This document shows positions 34,467 through 46,877 of a stretch of DNA of 64,000 nucleotides, one piece after another. The stretch's first letter is position 1. Each line of letters starts with the position of its first letter. The DNA is from Bos javanicus (Eukaryota > Chordata > Mammalia > Artiodactyla > Bovidae), in assembly GCF_032452875.1 (NCBI RefSeq), contig NC_083897.1:8476854-8540853 (forward strand), in the 5' to 3' direction. The notes beneath the pieces were generated by a model. It was not told the origin of the DNA, did no database searches, and worked only from the letters and a program-made list of their open reading frames with translations. A program made the translations under genes and the position numbers.

Positions 34467-35971
34467 TCAAAGCTGTACATACTCCTAAGGCATGTCAGCT
34501 CCTTCACGAGTCACATGTAGACCTGTGGGAGGATCAGAGCAAACAAATCCTCATTCTTGAAAAAACTAATCAGCCTATATTCTGCTAGTGATCAGTGGCA
34601 CCTTTTTCTTTTTCTTTTTTTCATATAAGGTCATCTTACATGCCTTGCCTCTGTGAACATACAACAAATATTTGGATTCAGTTAATTTTGTAATAAGTTT
34701 AGCACTTTGTGGACATTAATCGTATGATTTTGCTAATCATTCTTGTTAACCAAAATTCAAAAGAGAAAACACCCACTCTATAAGATTCAGATGTTCCCAG
34801 TGTAGAGTGCAGATTAGAGATTTCATTGATTTCTTCAGCAGAAAAGGACAGAGGGTACAGACAGCAAAGGACTCAGTCCTTTACCCTGGCTCCCAAGTGG
34901 AGTTCTGCTTTATCTCCTAGACATTTCTAATTTGGCAAATTTCCCAGTGACTGACTCTGGGAAATAGTACAATGGCTTTATAATAACATACAACCCCTGG
35001 CACACTTTAAAAAAAGCTTTCAGGGGTATATCAAAAGGCCTAGCATTATTTGGTGCAAATAGTGAAATTTCACCACGTGAGTTATGAGCACCCATGACTT
35101 TTCTAAGAACTTCTAGGGGTTAATCCATACTGACTCCCCTTGAAACCTCAGGGGAAAAAGTTTTTCAGTTTTCCCAGAAATTAATTCAGGACTAATGAAC
35201 TGAGTTGAAAGGATAGATTTAGGGGAAAAGAGACAGCATCTTAGGATGTCAGAAATTGAGATGGCAGACAGAGATCAATTTCTCTTATTGTCTTCTGCTA
35301 CTGGTCTGGCTAGAAACCATTTTGCTGTGTGAGGCTGATGTTTGACAAATGGATCCAGGGGGTGGATTAAAATCCTTGCCCATTCCCAGCAGACAGAGAC
35401 CAGGAGCTCCCATTACAGATGCTACTGGAGACTCATTGTGTACAAAGGAGTACTAACACCAAGGGAGCCCCACTGCTACTATTTCCTCAGAACCATTCCT
35501 TGGGAAAATATGTCCTCCAATGTATACCACTAAACCGTCACTGACTATCCTAACAAAATTAGAATTCCATATCCTCTGTGCAAGAGCCTCTTTTCCAGAG
35601 CTGAGATACATTAACATGCAATTTTATAATTTTCTACCTATTTTACTTCAGTGTGAGCTTTCATAGTAATAAAGATACATCTTCAGGAGCATGAACAAAT
35701 ATGCTCAAATGAGGAGAAAGCTAAGCCATTATCCTGACTTCAGTTTGAAAGAGTACCTGGCAGAGAGTGGGGCTAGGGAAAGTTTTCAGCTGAAAAACAG
35801 CTTATCCTTGTAGGTATAATTTGTGGTGGTTGTTGTTGCTACTTTTATGGAACAGGACAGCCAGAATACAGACTTCACTCCCACAGGTCCTCAGCAAGGC
35901 AGGTAATCAGTGCTGCTTTCAATGTTCTCATTCAGAAACTCAGAACTAGTTTATTTTCCCTACACACTTAC

Positions 35972-36268
35972 CTTTTCTAAGTAGGTATAGCTCCAAATTT
36001 TCCCATCAGCCCAAGTTCTTGAAATTATTTTTCCACTCTGGTCATATTCCATTTTTTCATTCCATGTCCCTCTTTGAATAAATGTCACCAATCCCGAAGG
36101 TGAATATGTGATGTTCACTTCATTATATCTGCTTACAGGAGACCACAGAACAGGTCGTCCAGTCTGGTCATAAAGAATTCGAAGGGTGAATTTCCGATGG
36201 TCATCATAGATCTTGCCTGTGCGAGTCATATGATCAAAATCGATGGAGAGCAGGTTTCTGTTATGGGC
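35972..36268 (-). CDS. TENM1: TENM1 coding exon (YD repeats)
   Basis: A 297-bp exon of exactly 99 codons with acceptor tcttttttgtag and strong donor GTAAGT. It is phase 0 at both ends (about residues 1791-1889). It begins AHNRNLLSIDFDH and ends WSYTYLEK. YD-type repeats are seen at RILYDQTGRPVLWSP, ITYSPSGLVTFIQRG and MEYDQSGKIISRTWADG. It continues the barrel shell between the exons at 48663 and 29811. A symmetric phase-0 exon could be skipped without a frameshift, but no evidence for that is visible here. Confidence 0.95.
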
Positions 36269-37054
36269 CTACAAAAAAGAGATAGGAAGTACATTTGAAG
36301 CACTGCCTTAGTTCCCCTCATCAAGGGCATTCACAATCCCAAAGCTTTTTCTGTTTCTCCAGCAATGGGGTCTCTCTTGCCTTTGAATCTGCATGGCTTC
36401 TCCTTGGATGACAACCTGTCTTTATTCTCCCAGGAGACTTTACAACCTTGGAAGGCCGGGGCCATGTCTTAACTACTGGGATGTGCTAGATTCTCAGCAT
36501 ATGGTTGTTGACTGTTTTTTTCCAACTCAAGTCTCAACTGTGCTGATCCAGTTTTCAGTGATTATGTAATCTTACTTTATGTAAGTCAGACGCCTACAGA
36601 GGAATGGGGCTTCCTCCCCTGCTTTTAACAATGAAGTGGCTAGAACATAGAATGGTCAATTATTTACATAATTAGCAAGCAGGAAAAAGGAATATAGAGA
36701 GCCCCCTCTAATTTATACAGAGATTCCCTTCTCTGGCTTCCTCGTTCCTCTGGGCAGGGAGTTTTATTGTAATACTTTGCATCTATCACAGGGGAACACA
36801 GAGCAACTCAGACTGTCTCCTAGACATGAAAGCCCACTCAGCAGTGTCTGCATGGAGGCCAGCAGGTAACTGTGGGAGGTATTGGTAGGTCCCCCAGTAC
36901 TTGCAAGGGGGGCACCATTCAATGAGGTTGTGCAGCTTTAAGTCGTTGCCTCCTCCATTGGCCTAAAATAATCTTTATGCCAAAGAGGAATATTTTGGGG
37001 TGGCAAATTCATCTCCCCTACAAATAAACACGGAGAAACTTTGAGAAATGTAAA

Positions 37055-37225
37055 CAACAGTGACCCGGGAGTCAGGAGACTGAAGTAGCTGCTTGTCTGT
37101 GCTAATTTTTTCTACTTGGGCCTTAGTTTTCATCTGTGAAACGGGAGTAATGTTTAACACTCAACATCACACACCTGTGCTAAGAATTAAATGAGATTAC
37201 ATATACAGGTACCTGGTGATGTATA
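37055..37225 (+). repeat. MIR SINE
   Basis: MIR core and tail: ttgggccttagttttcatct, gtgaaacgggagtaatg and ttaaatgagattacat. Confidence 0.7.
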
Positions 37226-37257
37226 AAAACAATATTAGTAATTGTTATTTTTATTAC

Positions 37258-37391
37258 TTTTAAAAATATTTATTTATTTTCTGCCATACCACAGGGCATG
37301 TGGGATCTTAGTTCCTCAACCAGAGATCAAACGTGTACCCCCTGCAGTGGAAGCGCGAAGTCTTAACTTTCCTAACCACCAGGGAGGTCTC
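37258..37391 (-). mobile_element. CHR-type tRNA-Glu SINE, reverse
   Basis: AT-rich tail, then gcatgtgggatcttagttcc, a diverged reverse B box and an end at accaccagggaggtct. Confidence 0.75.
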
Positions 37392-37804
37392 AGTAATTGT
37401 TATTTTTAGATATGATTACTCTTCTCATCTCAGTTAGGCTTCTAAATGGGCCCATGTGTCAGATTCCAAAGTGACTGTAGGAACTGTCAACATGATCCAG
37501 GACAGAGTGTTAAATATCTGGTTAATGAGGTAGGGGAAAAAATTCAACATTAGGGTTTGACTACATTAATCATACTCATACTAAACCAATTCACTAGCTA
37601 TTCAACTAAACTTTATGATAATTCATTTAAAATTTTTGTGGTCAAGGATTCCTTTAATTATCTGAAAGCTATACACTGTTTCCCCAGAAAAATGCATATA
37701 AACACATCAATGAACATTTTAAACAAAATCTCAAGTGGGCTCTGAAATCATGAAACTTTTAGGGGTCTTGAGTCCAGTTTCAAAAACCTCAGAAAGAGGT
37801 TTTA

Positions 37805-38225
37805 AAAAATGTTAATTTTTTTTTGCTGTTTAAAAAACTGAGATAAAACTGACATAAAACATTATATTAGTTTTAGGTGTATGGTATGATTCAGTATTGG
37901 TATATATTTCAAAATAATCACCACGATAAATCTAGTTGACATCCATCACCACATGTAGTTATAATTTTTTTTCCAGAGATGAGGACTTTTAAGATCTATT
38001 CTCTTAGCAACTGTCAAGTATACAATACAGTATTATTCACTATAGTCACCATGCTGTACATTACATGCTCATATCTTTTAACTGAAACTTTGTACCTTTT
38101 GACCTCCTCCACCCATTTCACCCACCCTTCACTCCCTGCCTCTGGCCACCACCAATCTGTTCTCTCTCTGTATCTATTAGCTCTTTTTTTTGCAGGGGGT
38201 GGGATTCAACATCTAAATGAGATGT
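37805..38225 (-). mobile_element. L1M 3' end, reverse
   Basis: Reverse L1 3'UTR blocks: acattatattagttttaggt, atccatcaccacatgtagtt, tagtcaccatgctgtacatt and ccaccaatctgttctctctc. Confidence 0.8.
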
Positions 38226-38319
38226 AGAATTTTTATTTTAGTGGCCTGGATGAGTGCAAAGCCAACATTCTCATTTCAGACTCTGGTCTTCCTTTGCTCC
38301 TTTTATGCACTTTGCTTTT

Positions 38320-39080
38320 TAAAATAACCTCTTTAAGTACCTCCCTCCAATTATAAAAGTGATATTTTTCCATTGCAGAAAAACTGGAAAGTATAGAAAT
38401 ATACAAAGAAAATAATTATCTGTAATCCTATCCTCCAGCATGAATCACTGCTAATCACTGCTAATCATTTCCAGCATTTCATACCCACTTTTTAAAAATA
38501 TAATCTTACACTTAAAGAATACAAGAATTGTTTCATATCCTAGTGTTCAGCTAATGTTTTATCTCCATCATTCCTCATGTTATTAGATCTTCTGAATATG
38601 TGGATTTTAATGGTTATATCAACATGATAAACATTTATCTATCCTTTCTCCTATTGTTGGAAATTAGTTTTTGTTGTCCATTTTTCTTTCAATGTTCATG
38701 ATTTGTTGAGAAGTTTTGTAAGTAATTATTTCCTTAATACAAACCCTGTAAGGGAAATTACTGGGTCAAATGATAACATATTAAAGACTCCTGCTGCAAC
38801 TTGAGATATTACTTTACAGTGCACAAAGGTTTACAAATGTATGCTCTTATTAACTAGCAGTGGAGGAGTTCCTGTCTGCATTGTAACCAGCACTGAGGAT
38901 TATCATTGTTAGTAAGCTTTTCCCAATATGAGAGTGGAGAAAACGGTATGTTATTGTGGTTTAAATTTGCATGTATTTAATTACCAATGAAATTGAACCG
39001 TTTTAAATGGCTATTGGCCACACCTATGTCTTCTATGAATTGTCTGCTATTTTCAACGTTTTTTGGTTTCAGTTTCTTTA
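38320..39080 (-). mobile_element. Older L1M 3' end, reverse
   Basis: Blocks such as aaattactgggtcaaatgat, cctattgttggaaatt and ttatcattgttagtaagctt are diverged L1M(B-E) 3' sequence in reverse orientation. Confidence 0.6.
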
Positions 39081-40793
39081 TCAGCCAGCTAGGGCTAATG
39101 ATATTTGCCCTTAGTTTTGAGCTGCAGAAAAAAAAAAAAAGGACAGCAAGTGTTCCATGCTATGAATTCCAGAAGACTAGTGATTAGATATTCCAATTAT
39201 TTGGGAGGAAGTCTTGCTAGCTGCAGTGGTAGGTTTCATTCATGGAATAGAGCCACAGATCGGGAAGCATGACTCTAACCACCTGTAGCCTATGTGTGCA
39301 GTGTTGTAGCATAAATACAAACTAACCTGCTGTTATAACCTAAAAGGTGATAGAGAAGCACATATTTCCTGTCTTTTGATACACAGGGCTTGGAAACCTA
39401 CACAAAACCAGGTGTTCTTTCTTCAACTACCTTTCCTGTGGTTTTATAGCCACATATCTCTAACTGTAACACTGTTCATTTACAATAGCTGTAAAATATC
39501 CATGTACTCCCAGAGACAGTTGTAACTGTTACAATTTATGTTATAATGGTAGTTAAAGAGCCAAAGTATCAAGTGATTTTCAGTTCAACTAAATTTGTGG
39601 TTTTATTTGTCTGATAGATTAAGTTTACTACTCAAGAACACATTTCTTAATAAAATCATTACAGCGACACAAGCAAGGGACCACTGTTGAAAATCCACTA
39701 CAAAGCGAGCAGAGGAAAAGTCTGCCTAATGTTCCTTCTCTGCCTGTCAAGACTTATGCTACCATGCTTCTCCGTTTTTGGATAATGCACTCTGATATTC
39801 AGATGTTGCTGAAACACTAGTTTCAAAGTCAGGTTTGGAAGGTAATGTGAAATTTGGCTCAGAGCTGCAAGGGGATGAAAGAATTGAAGATACCACAGCC
39901 CTCCATCTGGCGAGTCTCCTGTGGAACTTGTGAGAAGACTGTGGGAAAGAATGGTTTTCTTAGGTAAGCTCCTTGACCTTCCTTCTTGACTGCCTATGTG
40001 ACTCCAGCCTGTATGGCAGGAAGCAGAACTAGGCTGACCGCCTCTGACTGCTGGGATCATGAGCGAGGTTGGAAAAGCAACGTGTTCATACAAGCTATTG
40101 TTTGCCTGAAAGACAGTAATAGCCCTTGACCCAAGTGTGGGCCATCAATCCTTATTTCAGCTCTTCCCCCAAACAATCTATAGCAATCCCTGACCTGGAA
40201 AAGAGAGGGGCAAAGCAAAGGTTGACGTTTGAGAATAGCCCCAAGTTAAAAAGGGTCCCTTTGGACAAGCTGCACATTGAACGAGAGATCTGAGTTTGGC
40301 AACTGATGAGCTGTCCACTGGGGTAAGGAAGCTGGACGTGGTAAAATTTTTCATAAGAAAGGACGTATTTGTGCTTTAATTTATTCTTTGGTTTTCCTTA
40401 GGCTTTTTTTCAGCTTTGCTGAAGATAAGTAAGGAGAAAGGCTTGCTTTTTGTCCACACTTGGACCAGAGAGGAAAGAGGAAAGAGCATGCCCTGGGGAG
40501 CCATGGGTTGTGTTGCCAGCAGGAATCAACGTACCTGCAAAGCATGGGCACAGGCCAAAGATCCAAAGAAAGGTGTCCTCTGCCTCCCCCCAGAGCCTTT
40601 CCTTGCTCTTTCTGAGGAGTTTGTGTTTTAATTGCTTAAGAGACAGTCCTTTCAACTCCCTTCAATTTGAAACTCATTCAATTAGTAGCCTAAAGATTAT
40701 ATTAGGTTGATCTATAAGACAACTGCTGGTGTTTGAGTGTTTTTTGGTCTACGAAAAGGGCAGCTTGCTATGGTTTAACCCAACACACACACA

Positions 40794-40914
40794 CACCAAC
40801 AGGAAAGTATTTAATCAAGAGCAAATTAGTGTAAAACTGTGCAAGTTAAATGGTATGGCAGAAATCAGGTGAGAGGAATGAATAAGGTTTTGAAGAAGAA
40901 CTGGTATGCTCATT
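40794..40914 (+). repeat. Inverted repeat, left arm
   Basis: About 121 bp that is the reverse complement of 41807-41931 apart from substitutions and one short indel region. A 47-nt core (40845-40891) is perfectly complementary to 41828-41874. I do not recognise it as a known SINE, LINE or LTR. Confidence 0.85.
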
Positions 40915-41479
40915 CGCACATACACACACAGTGCTAAACTCTAAGCTACAATCAGAGCAGCTGATTTTCTTTCACAAGAAAGGAGGAGAAGGCTGAATTT
41001 TCAAGAATGCTATCTAGCATTTCAACTCACAATGCAACTGAGGTACCTGTTAGATTTTTGCTGAAGAAGTTTGAAGGTGAATAAGTCAGGTGGGCCAAAT
41101 ATTCACTCTGTGGTTTGGAAGACATACTGCATTTAAGTTTCATGAAGCTGTGAGAATGGATGCAGGAGTCAGAGCTGCTTTTAAATTGGGACATGCTCCT
41201 TTATTCTCGCTGGTTTAAAGGTAATTAGTACTTGATTTTTAGATATTGATCAATACAATTCTAAAGACTTTATTTTTGACTGATATTGCTATGCTGACAA
41301 TCAAAACCCACTTAGGCTTACTTTTATTTCAGAGTGGCCTACAAAGGAACAGGGCATGTAGGCAGCATTAACATCAGCCTCCATTACTCCACTGGGAACT
41401 TTTTTAACCTGTAGTTTGCTTTTTTCCTCCCAAGACACACTCTTTACCTGGGCAGCCAACAGAATCTTAGTGCCAGAAG

Positions 41480-41680
41480 AAATCTTACAACATGGGCTAT
41501 TGAGCTGGACTGCCTAGGTTCAAATCCTGTGTCACCCTTTACTAGCTGTGTGACCTCTATGTGCCTCAGTTTCTTTATCTGTAAAGTGAGAATGCTAATA
41601 AGAGGACATGTCTGATAAGATGTTGTGAATAGTAAATAAGTTACTATATGGCAATATACATATAAGATTTCAATGAATGT
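41480..41680 (+). repeat. MIR SINE
   Basis: MIR core tactagctgtgtgacctcta, tgcctcagtttctttatctg. It lies between the two arms of the inverted repeat. Confidence 0.78.
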
Positions 41681-41730
41681 TAGCTGTTATAATTATGCTT
41701 AGTGGTAGCTGTTATAATTATGCTTAGTGG
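41681..41730. repeat. Perfect 25-bp tandem duplication
   Basis: The unit beginning tagctgttataattatgc occurs twice with no gap (41681-41705 and 41706-41730). Confidence 0.95.
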
Positions 41731-41806
41731 TAACAATACTACTAATAATAGAGATTGTATAGACCATATCCCTCATTTTATAGATGGGAAAAGTGGTGCA
41801 AAATTA

Positions 41807-41931
41807 TGGGCATACCGGTTCTTCTTTAAAACCTTATTCATTCCTCTCACCTGATTTCTGCCATACCATTTAACCTGGACACTTTTTGCACTAAATTAAT
41901 TTGCTCTTGTGGAAATACTTTCCTGTTGGTG
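41807..41931 (-). repeat. Inverted repeat, right arm
   Basis: Partner of 40794-40914 in opposite orientation, with about 0.9 kb between them. Sequence outside the arms on either side does not continue the match. Confidence 0.85.
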
Positions 41932-43524
41932 AATTCATCTGGGTGACCATACAATCGGCATTTAAAAATTTTAATATCAATTAACTAATACTTATATACA
42001 AATGAAATAGTGTGTGAAATAAGACTTTCTGCCTAGTTATCTTAGCAGAGTCGTCCCAGGATTAACAAACATAGTTGTTTCTATGATTTGAAGGCCCCAA
42101 GGATCCCCCTGACCCTGAAAACCAACACTGCTCAGTAGCCTTGATGCCTGAAATCTCCAGGTGACTCCTTATGGGTAAATACACTGTTACCTGGGATGGA
42201 GAACCACAGATATATTTTAAAAACAGACAAATCTATCTGTAAGCAGGCTTCTTACCTAAATTTTCACAAAATGAATCCCTCCAGCAAACCTGGAGAGAAG
42301 GAAGTCAAAACAGCATGAAGCAAACATGTTTTCTGAGAAAGGAGGGAGATGCTAGAGGGAACGCGCCTCCCACATTCCCCATCATTCGTCAGCCTGGGAC
42401 CTTGTGTTTCACCAGGCTTGTTCTGCCTTTCAGAGCTCAGCTCACGTAGGACTAGTCACATGTTGCATTTTAAAACCACTCTACCCTGTTCTTAGTTATC
42501 TTTGAATGGAGAGAAAAACAATCAATTGTGAGGGTTTTTAGACGAGTCTTCACTTCATTTTGCTTGTAAACACATAATCTGATGACTTCAGTGTGAAGTG
42601 CTAAGCTTCTTGGATTTTTTTTTTTCTTTTTAATAAAGGACGCTGCAGTTTTGGAGCTTTGCTGTCACCTCACATCTCAGTCTGAGAAATCTTATGAAGA
42701 GCTTGAGGCCCAATGCTGGGATAAGTCTCATCTAAACAGCATTACGATTCATGGACACAGCAAGGTGTGATCTGGATGTATTTTCTAAACCAGTTTGCTT
42801 TCGGTGAATGTCGAATTTCTTGATGGGCCAGGGAAAGGTATTTATGGGGACAGATGAATGCAGCAGATGAGAATATACATAGACTGGAGGGGAAAGTACA
42901 TTGCAAGGAAGATGATTCAAACACAACTCAGGTTCGGTGTGTGTGTCGGGGGGAGGAAATGGATTTTTTAAATAGGTGAAATTTTAGGATGTTAATGTGA
43001 TTTATTTCACTTAATGGAGCTGGTGCCAAAGCAGGTTCTCATGTTCCCCAGCAGTTTGTTTCCTCACCTTGAAGAGGACCCTGAGTGTGTGTGTGAAAAA
43101 AAAAGTCACCAATCACTGGAGAAAAGTGACTCTTTTTGCTTTATCTTCAAGGGAAGTCTATCATTTTCCGATTTTTTTCCTTTCCACTAGAAGGTCTGGG
43201 CTGGATCCACACTGGCCTTTGGGGAACATATTCATTCCATTAAATTGGCTATGCCTAATCTGGGGAAACTGAGGCAGTGATATAAGCAAGAGTGCCTAAG
43301 GATGGAGAGAGTAGATAAGGACTGTCGAGTTAAACAGCCTCCTTCCTCTCGCCTCCTTCACACTTTTCCTGCCCACCCACACTTGCCAGTACATTAGAGT
43401 CGATTATTTGTCTCTTTTTGTCAGCATTGAAATGAGGAGTCAGGCCCTGCCAAGATGGGCTCCACTGAGTGGGGCAATGATTTATAGATTAATTATTTTA
43501 AGGAACAAGGAAGTACAACATGAT

Positions 43525-43715
43525 GGAGTGGAAAGAGCGCTGCACTAGGCGAAGACTTGCATTTTAGTGCTGGCTCTGATCCATAATAGCTGTTTGACTT
43601 TGGGCAAATCACTTAACCTCTCTAGGCCTTAGTCTCCTTATCTGTAAATTGGGAATAGCCAATCATTAATGGTTGTGGTGATCAAACAAAACTCTGACTA
43701 TGAAAACATTTTGTT
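43525..43715 (+). repeat. MIR-family SINE
   Basis: tttgactttgggcaaatcac, ttaacctctctaggccttag and ttatctgtaaattggg match the MIR core. Confidence 0.75.
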
Positions 43716-43717
43716 AA

Positions 43718-43830
43718 TTGTAGGAAATGGCAACACACTCCAGTACTCTTGCCTGGAAAATCCTGTGGGCTACAATCCATGGGGTCAAAAAGAGTCGGAC
43801 ACGACTGAGCGACTTTACTTCACTTTAAAC
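43718..43830 (+). mobile_element. Bov-A monomer fragment
   Basis: aggaaatggcaacacactcc, ttgcctggaaaatcctgtgg and gagtcggacacgactgagcg, with an internal deletion of the agaggagcctgg block. Confidence 0.85.
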
Positions 43831-44467
43831 ATATGTAAAGGATCATTATTGGTGTTAGAATTTTCTAGGGACGTGTACAGTAACACCACCTACCCAGTCT
43901 CCAGTCCCAGAACGTCAGGAAGAACCCCTGAAGTCACAGATGAGAGGGCCCTGAATTTGCTGCCGTTATAAGCCATTCTACAAATCTGCTCAACTCTACC
44001 ACCAGATGGGAAACTGGTCAATTATAAATAGTATTAACTAAATAACACTTCAGAAATGTTAGGATCTAACAGAAGGATCTATCAAGGATCTAACAGAAGC
44101 AGAAGAGATTAGGAAGAGGTGGCAATAATACACAAAAGAACTTACAAAAAAGGTCTTAATGACCCAGATAACCACGATGGTATGATCATTCACCTAGAGC
44201 CAGACATCCTAGAGTGCAAAGTCAAGTGGGCCTTAGGAAGCGTTATTATAAACAAAGCTAGTGGAGGTGGTGGAATTCAAGCTGAGCTATTTAAAATCTT
44301 AAAAGATGGTGTGGTTAAAGTACTGCACTCAACATGCCAGCAAATTTGGAAAACTCAGCAGTAGCCACAGGACTGGAAAAGGTCAGATTTCATTCCAATC
44401 CCAAAGAAGGGCAATGCCAAAGAATGTTCAAACTACCGCACAATTGCACTCATCTCACATGTTAGCA

Positions 44468-44683
44468 GGGCTTCCCAGGTGGGGCTAGTGGTAATGCCAA
44501 TGCAGGAGATGTAAGGGATGCGTGTTTGACCCCTGGGTTGGGAAGGTCCCCTGGAGGAGGGCATGGTAACCCACTCCAGTTTTCTTGCCTGGAGAATCCA
44601 ATGGACAGAATAGCTTGGTGGGCTACAGTCCATAAGGTTGCAAAGAGTCAGACATGACTGAAACGACTTGGCATGCACACACA
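44468..44683 (+). mobile_element. Bov-tA SINE nested in BovB
   Basis: gggcttcccaggtggggc through gactgaaacgacttggc with a CACACA tail. The flanking target repeat is CACATGTTAGCA at 44456-44467 and CACATGCCAGCA at 44684-44695 (two mismatches). Confidence 0.9.
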
Positions 44684-45258
44684 CACATGCCAGCAAGGTA
44701 ATGCTAAAAATCCTTCAAGGCAGGCTTCAATAGCACTGAACTTCCAGATGTACCTGGAACTGCCAGATGTACAAGCTGGGTTTAGAAAAGGCAGAGGAGC
44801 CAGAGATCAAATTGCCAACATTCACTGGATCATAGAGAAAGCAAGGGAATTCCAGAAAAGCATCTACTTCTGCTCCATTGACTATGAGAAAGCCTTTGAC
44901 TGTGTGGATTACAACACTGTGGAAAACTCTTAAAGAGATGGGAGTATCAGACCACCTTACCTGTCTACTGAGAAACCTGTATATGATCAAGGAACAACAG
45001 TTAGAACTGGACATGGAACAGCAGACTGGTTCAAAATTGGGAAAGGCTGTATATAGTCGCCCTGTTTACTTAACTTACATGTAGAGTACATAATATGAAA
45101 TGTTAGATGAATCACAAGCTGAAATCAAGATTTCCAGGAGAAATATCAACAAGCTCAGATATGTAGATGATACCACAATAATGGCAGAAAACAAAGAGGA
45201 ATTAAAAAGCCTCTTGATGAGGATGAAAGAGGAGGGTGAAAAAGCTAGCTTAAAACTC

Positions 45259-45355
45259 ATTATGGCAAAACCAATACAATATTGTAAAGTTAAAAAATAA
45301 AATAAAATAAACTAAAAAATAAATGCAATTATTAAAAAAAAAAGAAGTACACTTT
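45259..45355 (+). mobile_element. Short L1-BT 3' tail nested in BovB
   Basis: tatggcaaaaccaatacaat followed by attgtaaagttaaaaaat and an A-rich run. It interrupts the BovB reading between its KASLKL and IMASSP blocks. Confidence 0.75.
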
Positions 45356-46322
45356 GAAAAAAAAAGGAAAAAAAAATACTAAGATCATGGCATCCAGTCC
45401 CCTCAACTTCATGGCAAATAGATGGGGAAAAAAAAGGAAACAGTGGCAGATTTTATTTTCTTGGGTTCCAAAATCACTGTGGATGGTGATTGCAGCCATG
45501 AAAGTAAAAGACGCTTGCTCCTTGGAGGAAAAGGTATGACAAACCTAGACAGCATATTAAAAAGCAGAGACATCACTTTACCAACAAATGTCCATATAGT
45601 CAAAGCTATGGTTTTTCTAGTAGCCATGTACAGATTTGAGTTGGACCATAAAGAAGGCTGAGCACAAAAGAATTGATGCTTTTAAACTGTTGTGCTGGAG
45701 AAGAATCTTGAGAGTCCCCTGGACAGCAAGGAGATCAAACCAGTCAGTCCTAAAGGAAATCAACCCTGAATATTCATTGAAAGGACTGATGCTGAAACTG
45801 AAGCTCCAATACTTTGGCTACTTGATGCGAAGAGCTGACTCACTGGAAAAGACCCTGATGCTGGGAAGATTGAGGGCAGGAGGAAAGGAGGATGATAGAG
45901 GATGAGATGGTTGGATGGCAGCATCAACTCAATGGACATGAGTTTGAGCAAGCTCTGGGAGATAGTGAAGGACAGGGAAGCCTGGCATGCTTCAATCCAT
46001 GGGGTGGCAAAGAGATGGACATGACTTAGTGACTGAACAACAACAACAAATAACACTTCACTCTACTCACACGGAAGAGTGCCCATATATTTTATGCCCA
46101 CTAACCTCAGTATTAAGAACAATTTGGAATATGATGTGAAAATTATACTTTATACTCTCTCTCCATTATCTGTACATACGGAGGGGAGAAAATAGGATGG
46201 GCCATCATAGAAAGCGGAAAATAATAAAGCCACATGGTATAGAATGTGTTGTAAAAAATGGAAAATCCCAAAGTCATATAGTGTATGATATGACTCACAA
46301 ACTTTATTCAGACTCTAAGCTG

Positions 46323-46590
46323 CTGCTGCTGCTGCTAAGTCGCTTCAGTCGTGTCCAACTCTGTGCGACCCCATAGATGGCAGCCCACCAGGCTCCACTG
46401 TCCCTGGTATTCTCCAGGCAAGAACACTGCAGTGGGCTGCCATTTTCTTCTCCAATGCATGAAAACTGAAAGTGAAGTCGCTCAGTCGTGTCTGACTCTA
46501 TGCGACACCATAGACAGCAGCCTACCAGACTCCTCCGTCCATGGGATTTTCCAGGCAAGAGTACTGGAGTGGGGTGCCATTGCCTTCTCC
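46323..46590 (-). mobile_element. Bov-A2 SINE, reverse
   Basis: Begins with the reverse AGC tail (gctgctgctgctgctaagtc) and contains two reverse Bov-A units. It is flanked by GACTCTAAGCTG at 46311-46322 and 46591-46602. Confidence 0.95.
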
Positions 46591-46877
46591 GACTCTAAGC
46601 TGGGGAGGCACCAAAATACCATTTATTTGATGTAATTTTCCTAGGGTGAGTCCATGAGGTTGATATACCATGTGTATATAATTCTGACTTTTCTCTAGTA
46701 TGACATCTTCATTTCACAGGTGAAAAAAATAAAGGCATTTCTTAAGCCAGTTGTAAGACTCCCCCATTTAGGGTTCTAAGCAGGAGATCCCATTTCTAGA
46801 AGAACTCTGATAGGAAACCCTTACTGCCCACACATAGAGAGGTTTGGACTATTTGGGCTGGTTTCACCTCTCATTTC

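Larger units (their letters stand above)
29812..35971 (-). other. TENM1: TENM1 intron (6.16 kb)
   Basis: GT-AG intron containing the L2, Tigger-like, Bov-tA, tRNA-like and CHR repeats listed separately. The stretches 30980-32364, 32603-34300 and 34467-35971 are AT-rich, with no exon, RNA gene or repeat that I can support. Confidence 0.85.
44062..46045 (+). mobile_element. BovB LINE, long degenerate copy
   Basis: Nearly 2 kb of the BovB reverse-transcriptase gene in frame-broken pieces. They include the palm region (FCSIDYEKAFDCVDYNT-like, split by a shift), the catalytic motif as YVDD at 45160-45171, the DSILKSRDITLPT block and the C-terminal RADSLEKTLMLG. Stop codons and frameshifts show it is dead. 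It was later hit by a Bov-tA (44468-44683) and by a short L1-BT tail near 45259-45355. BovB is an RTE-clade LINE thought to have entered ruminants by horizontal transfer. It is antisense to TENM1. Confidence 0.92.
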
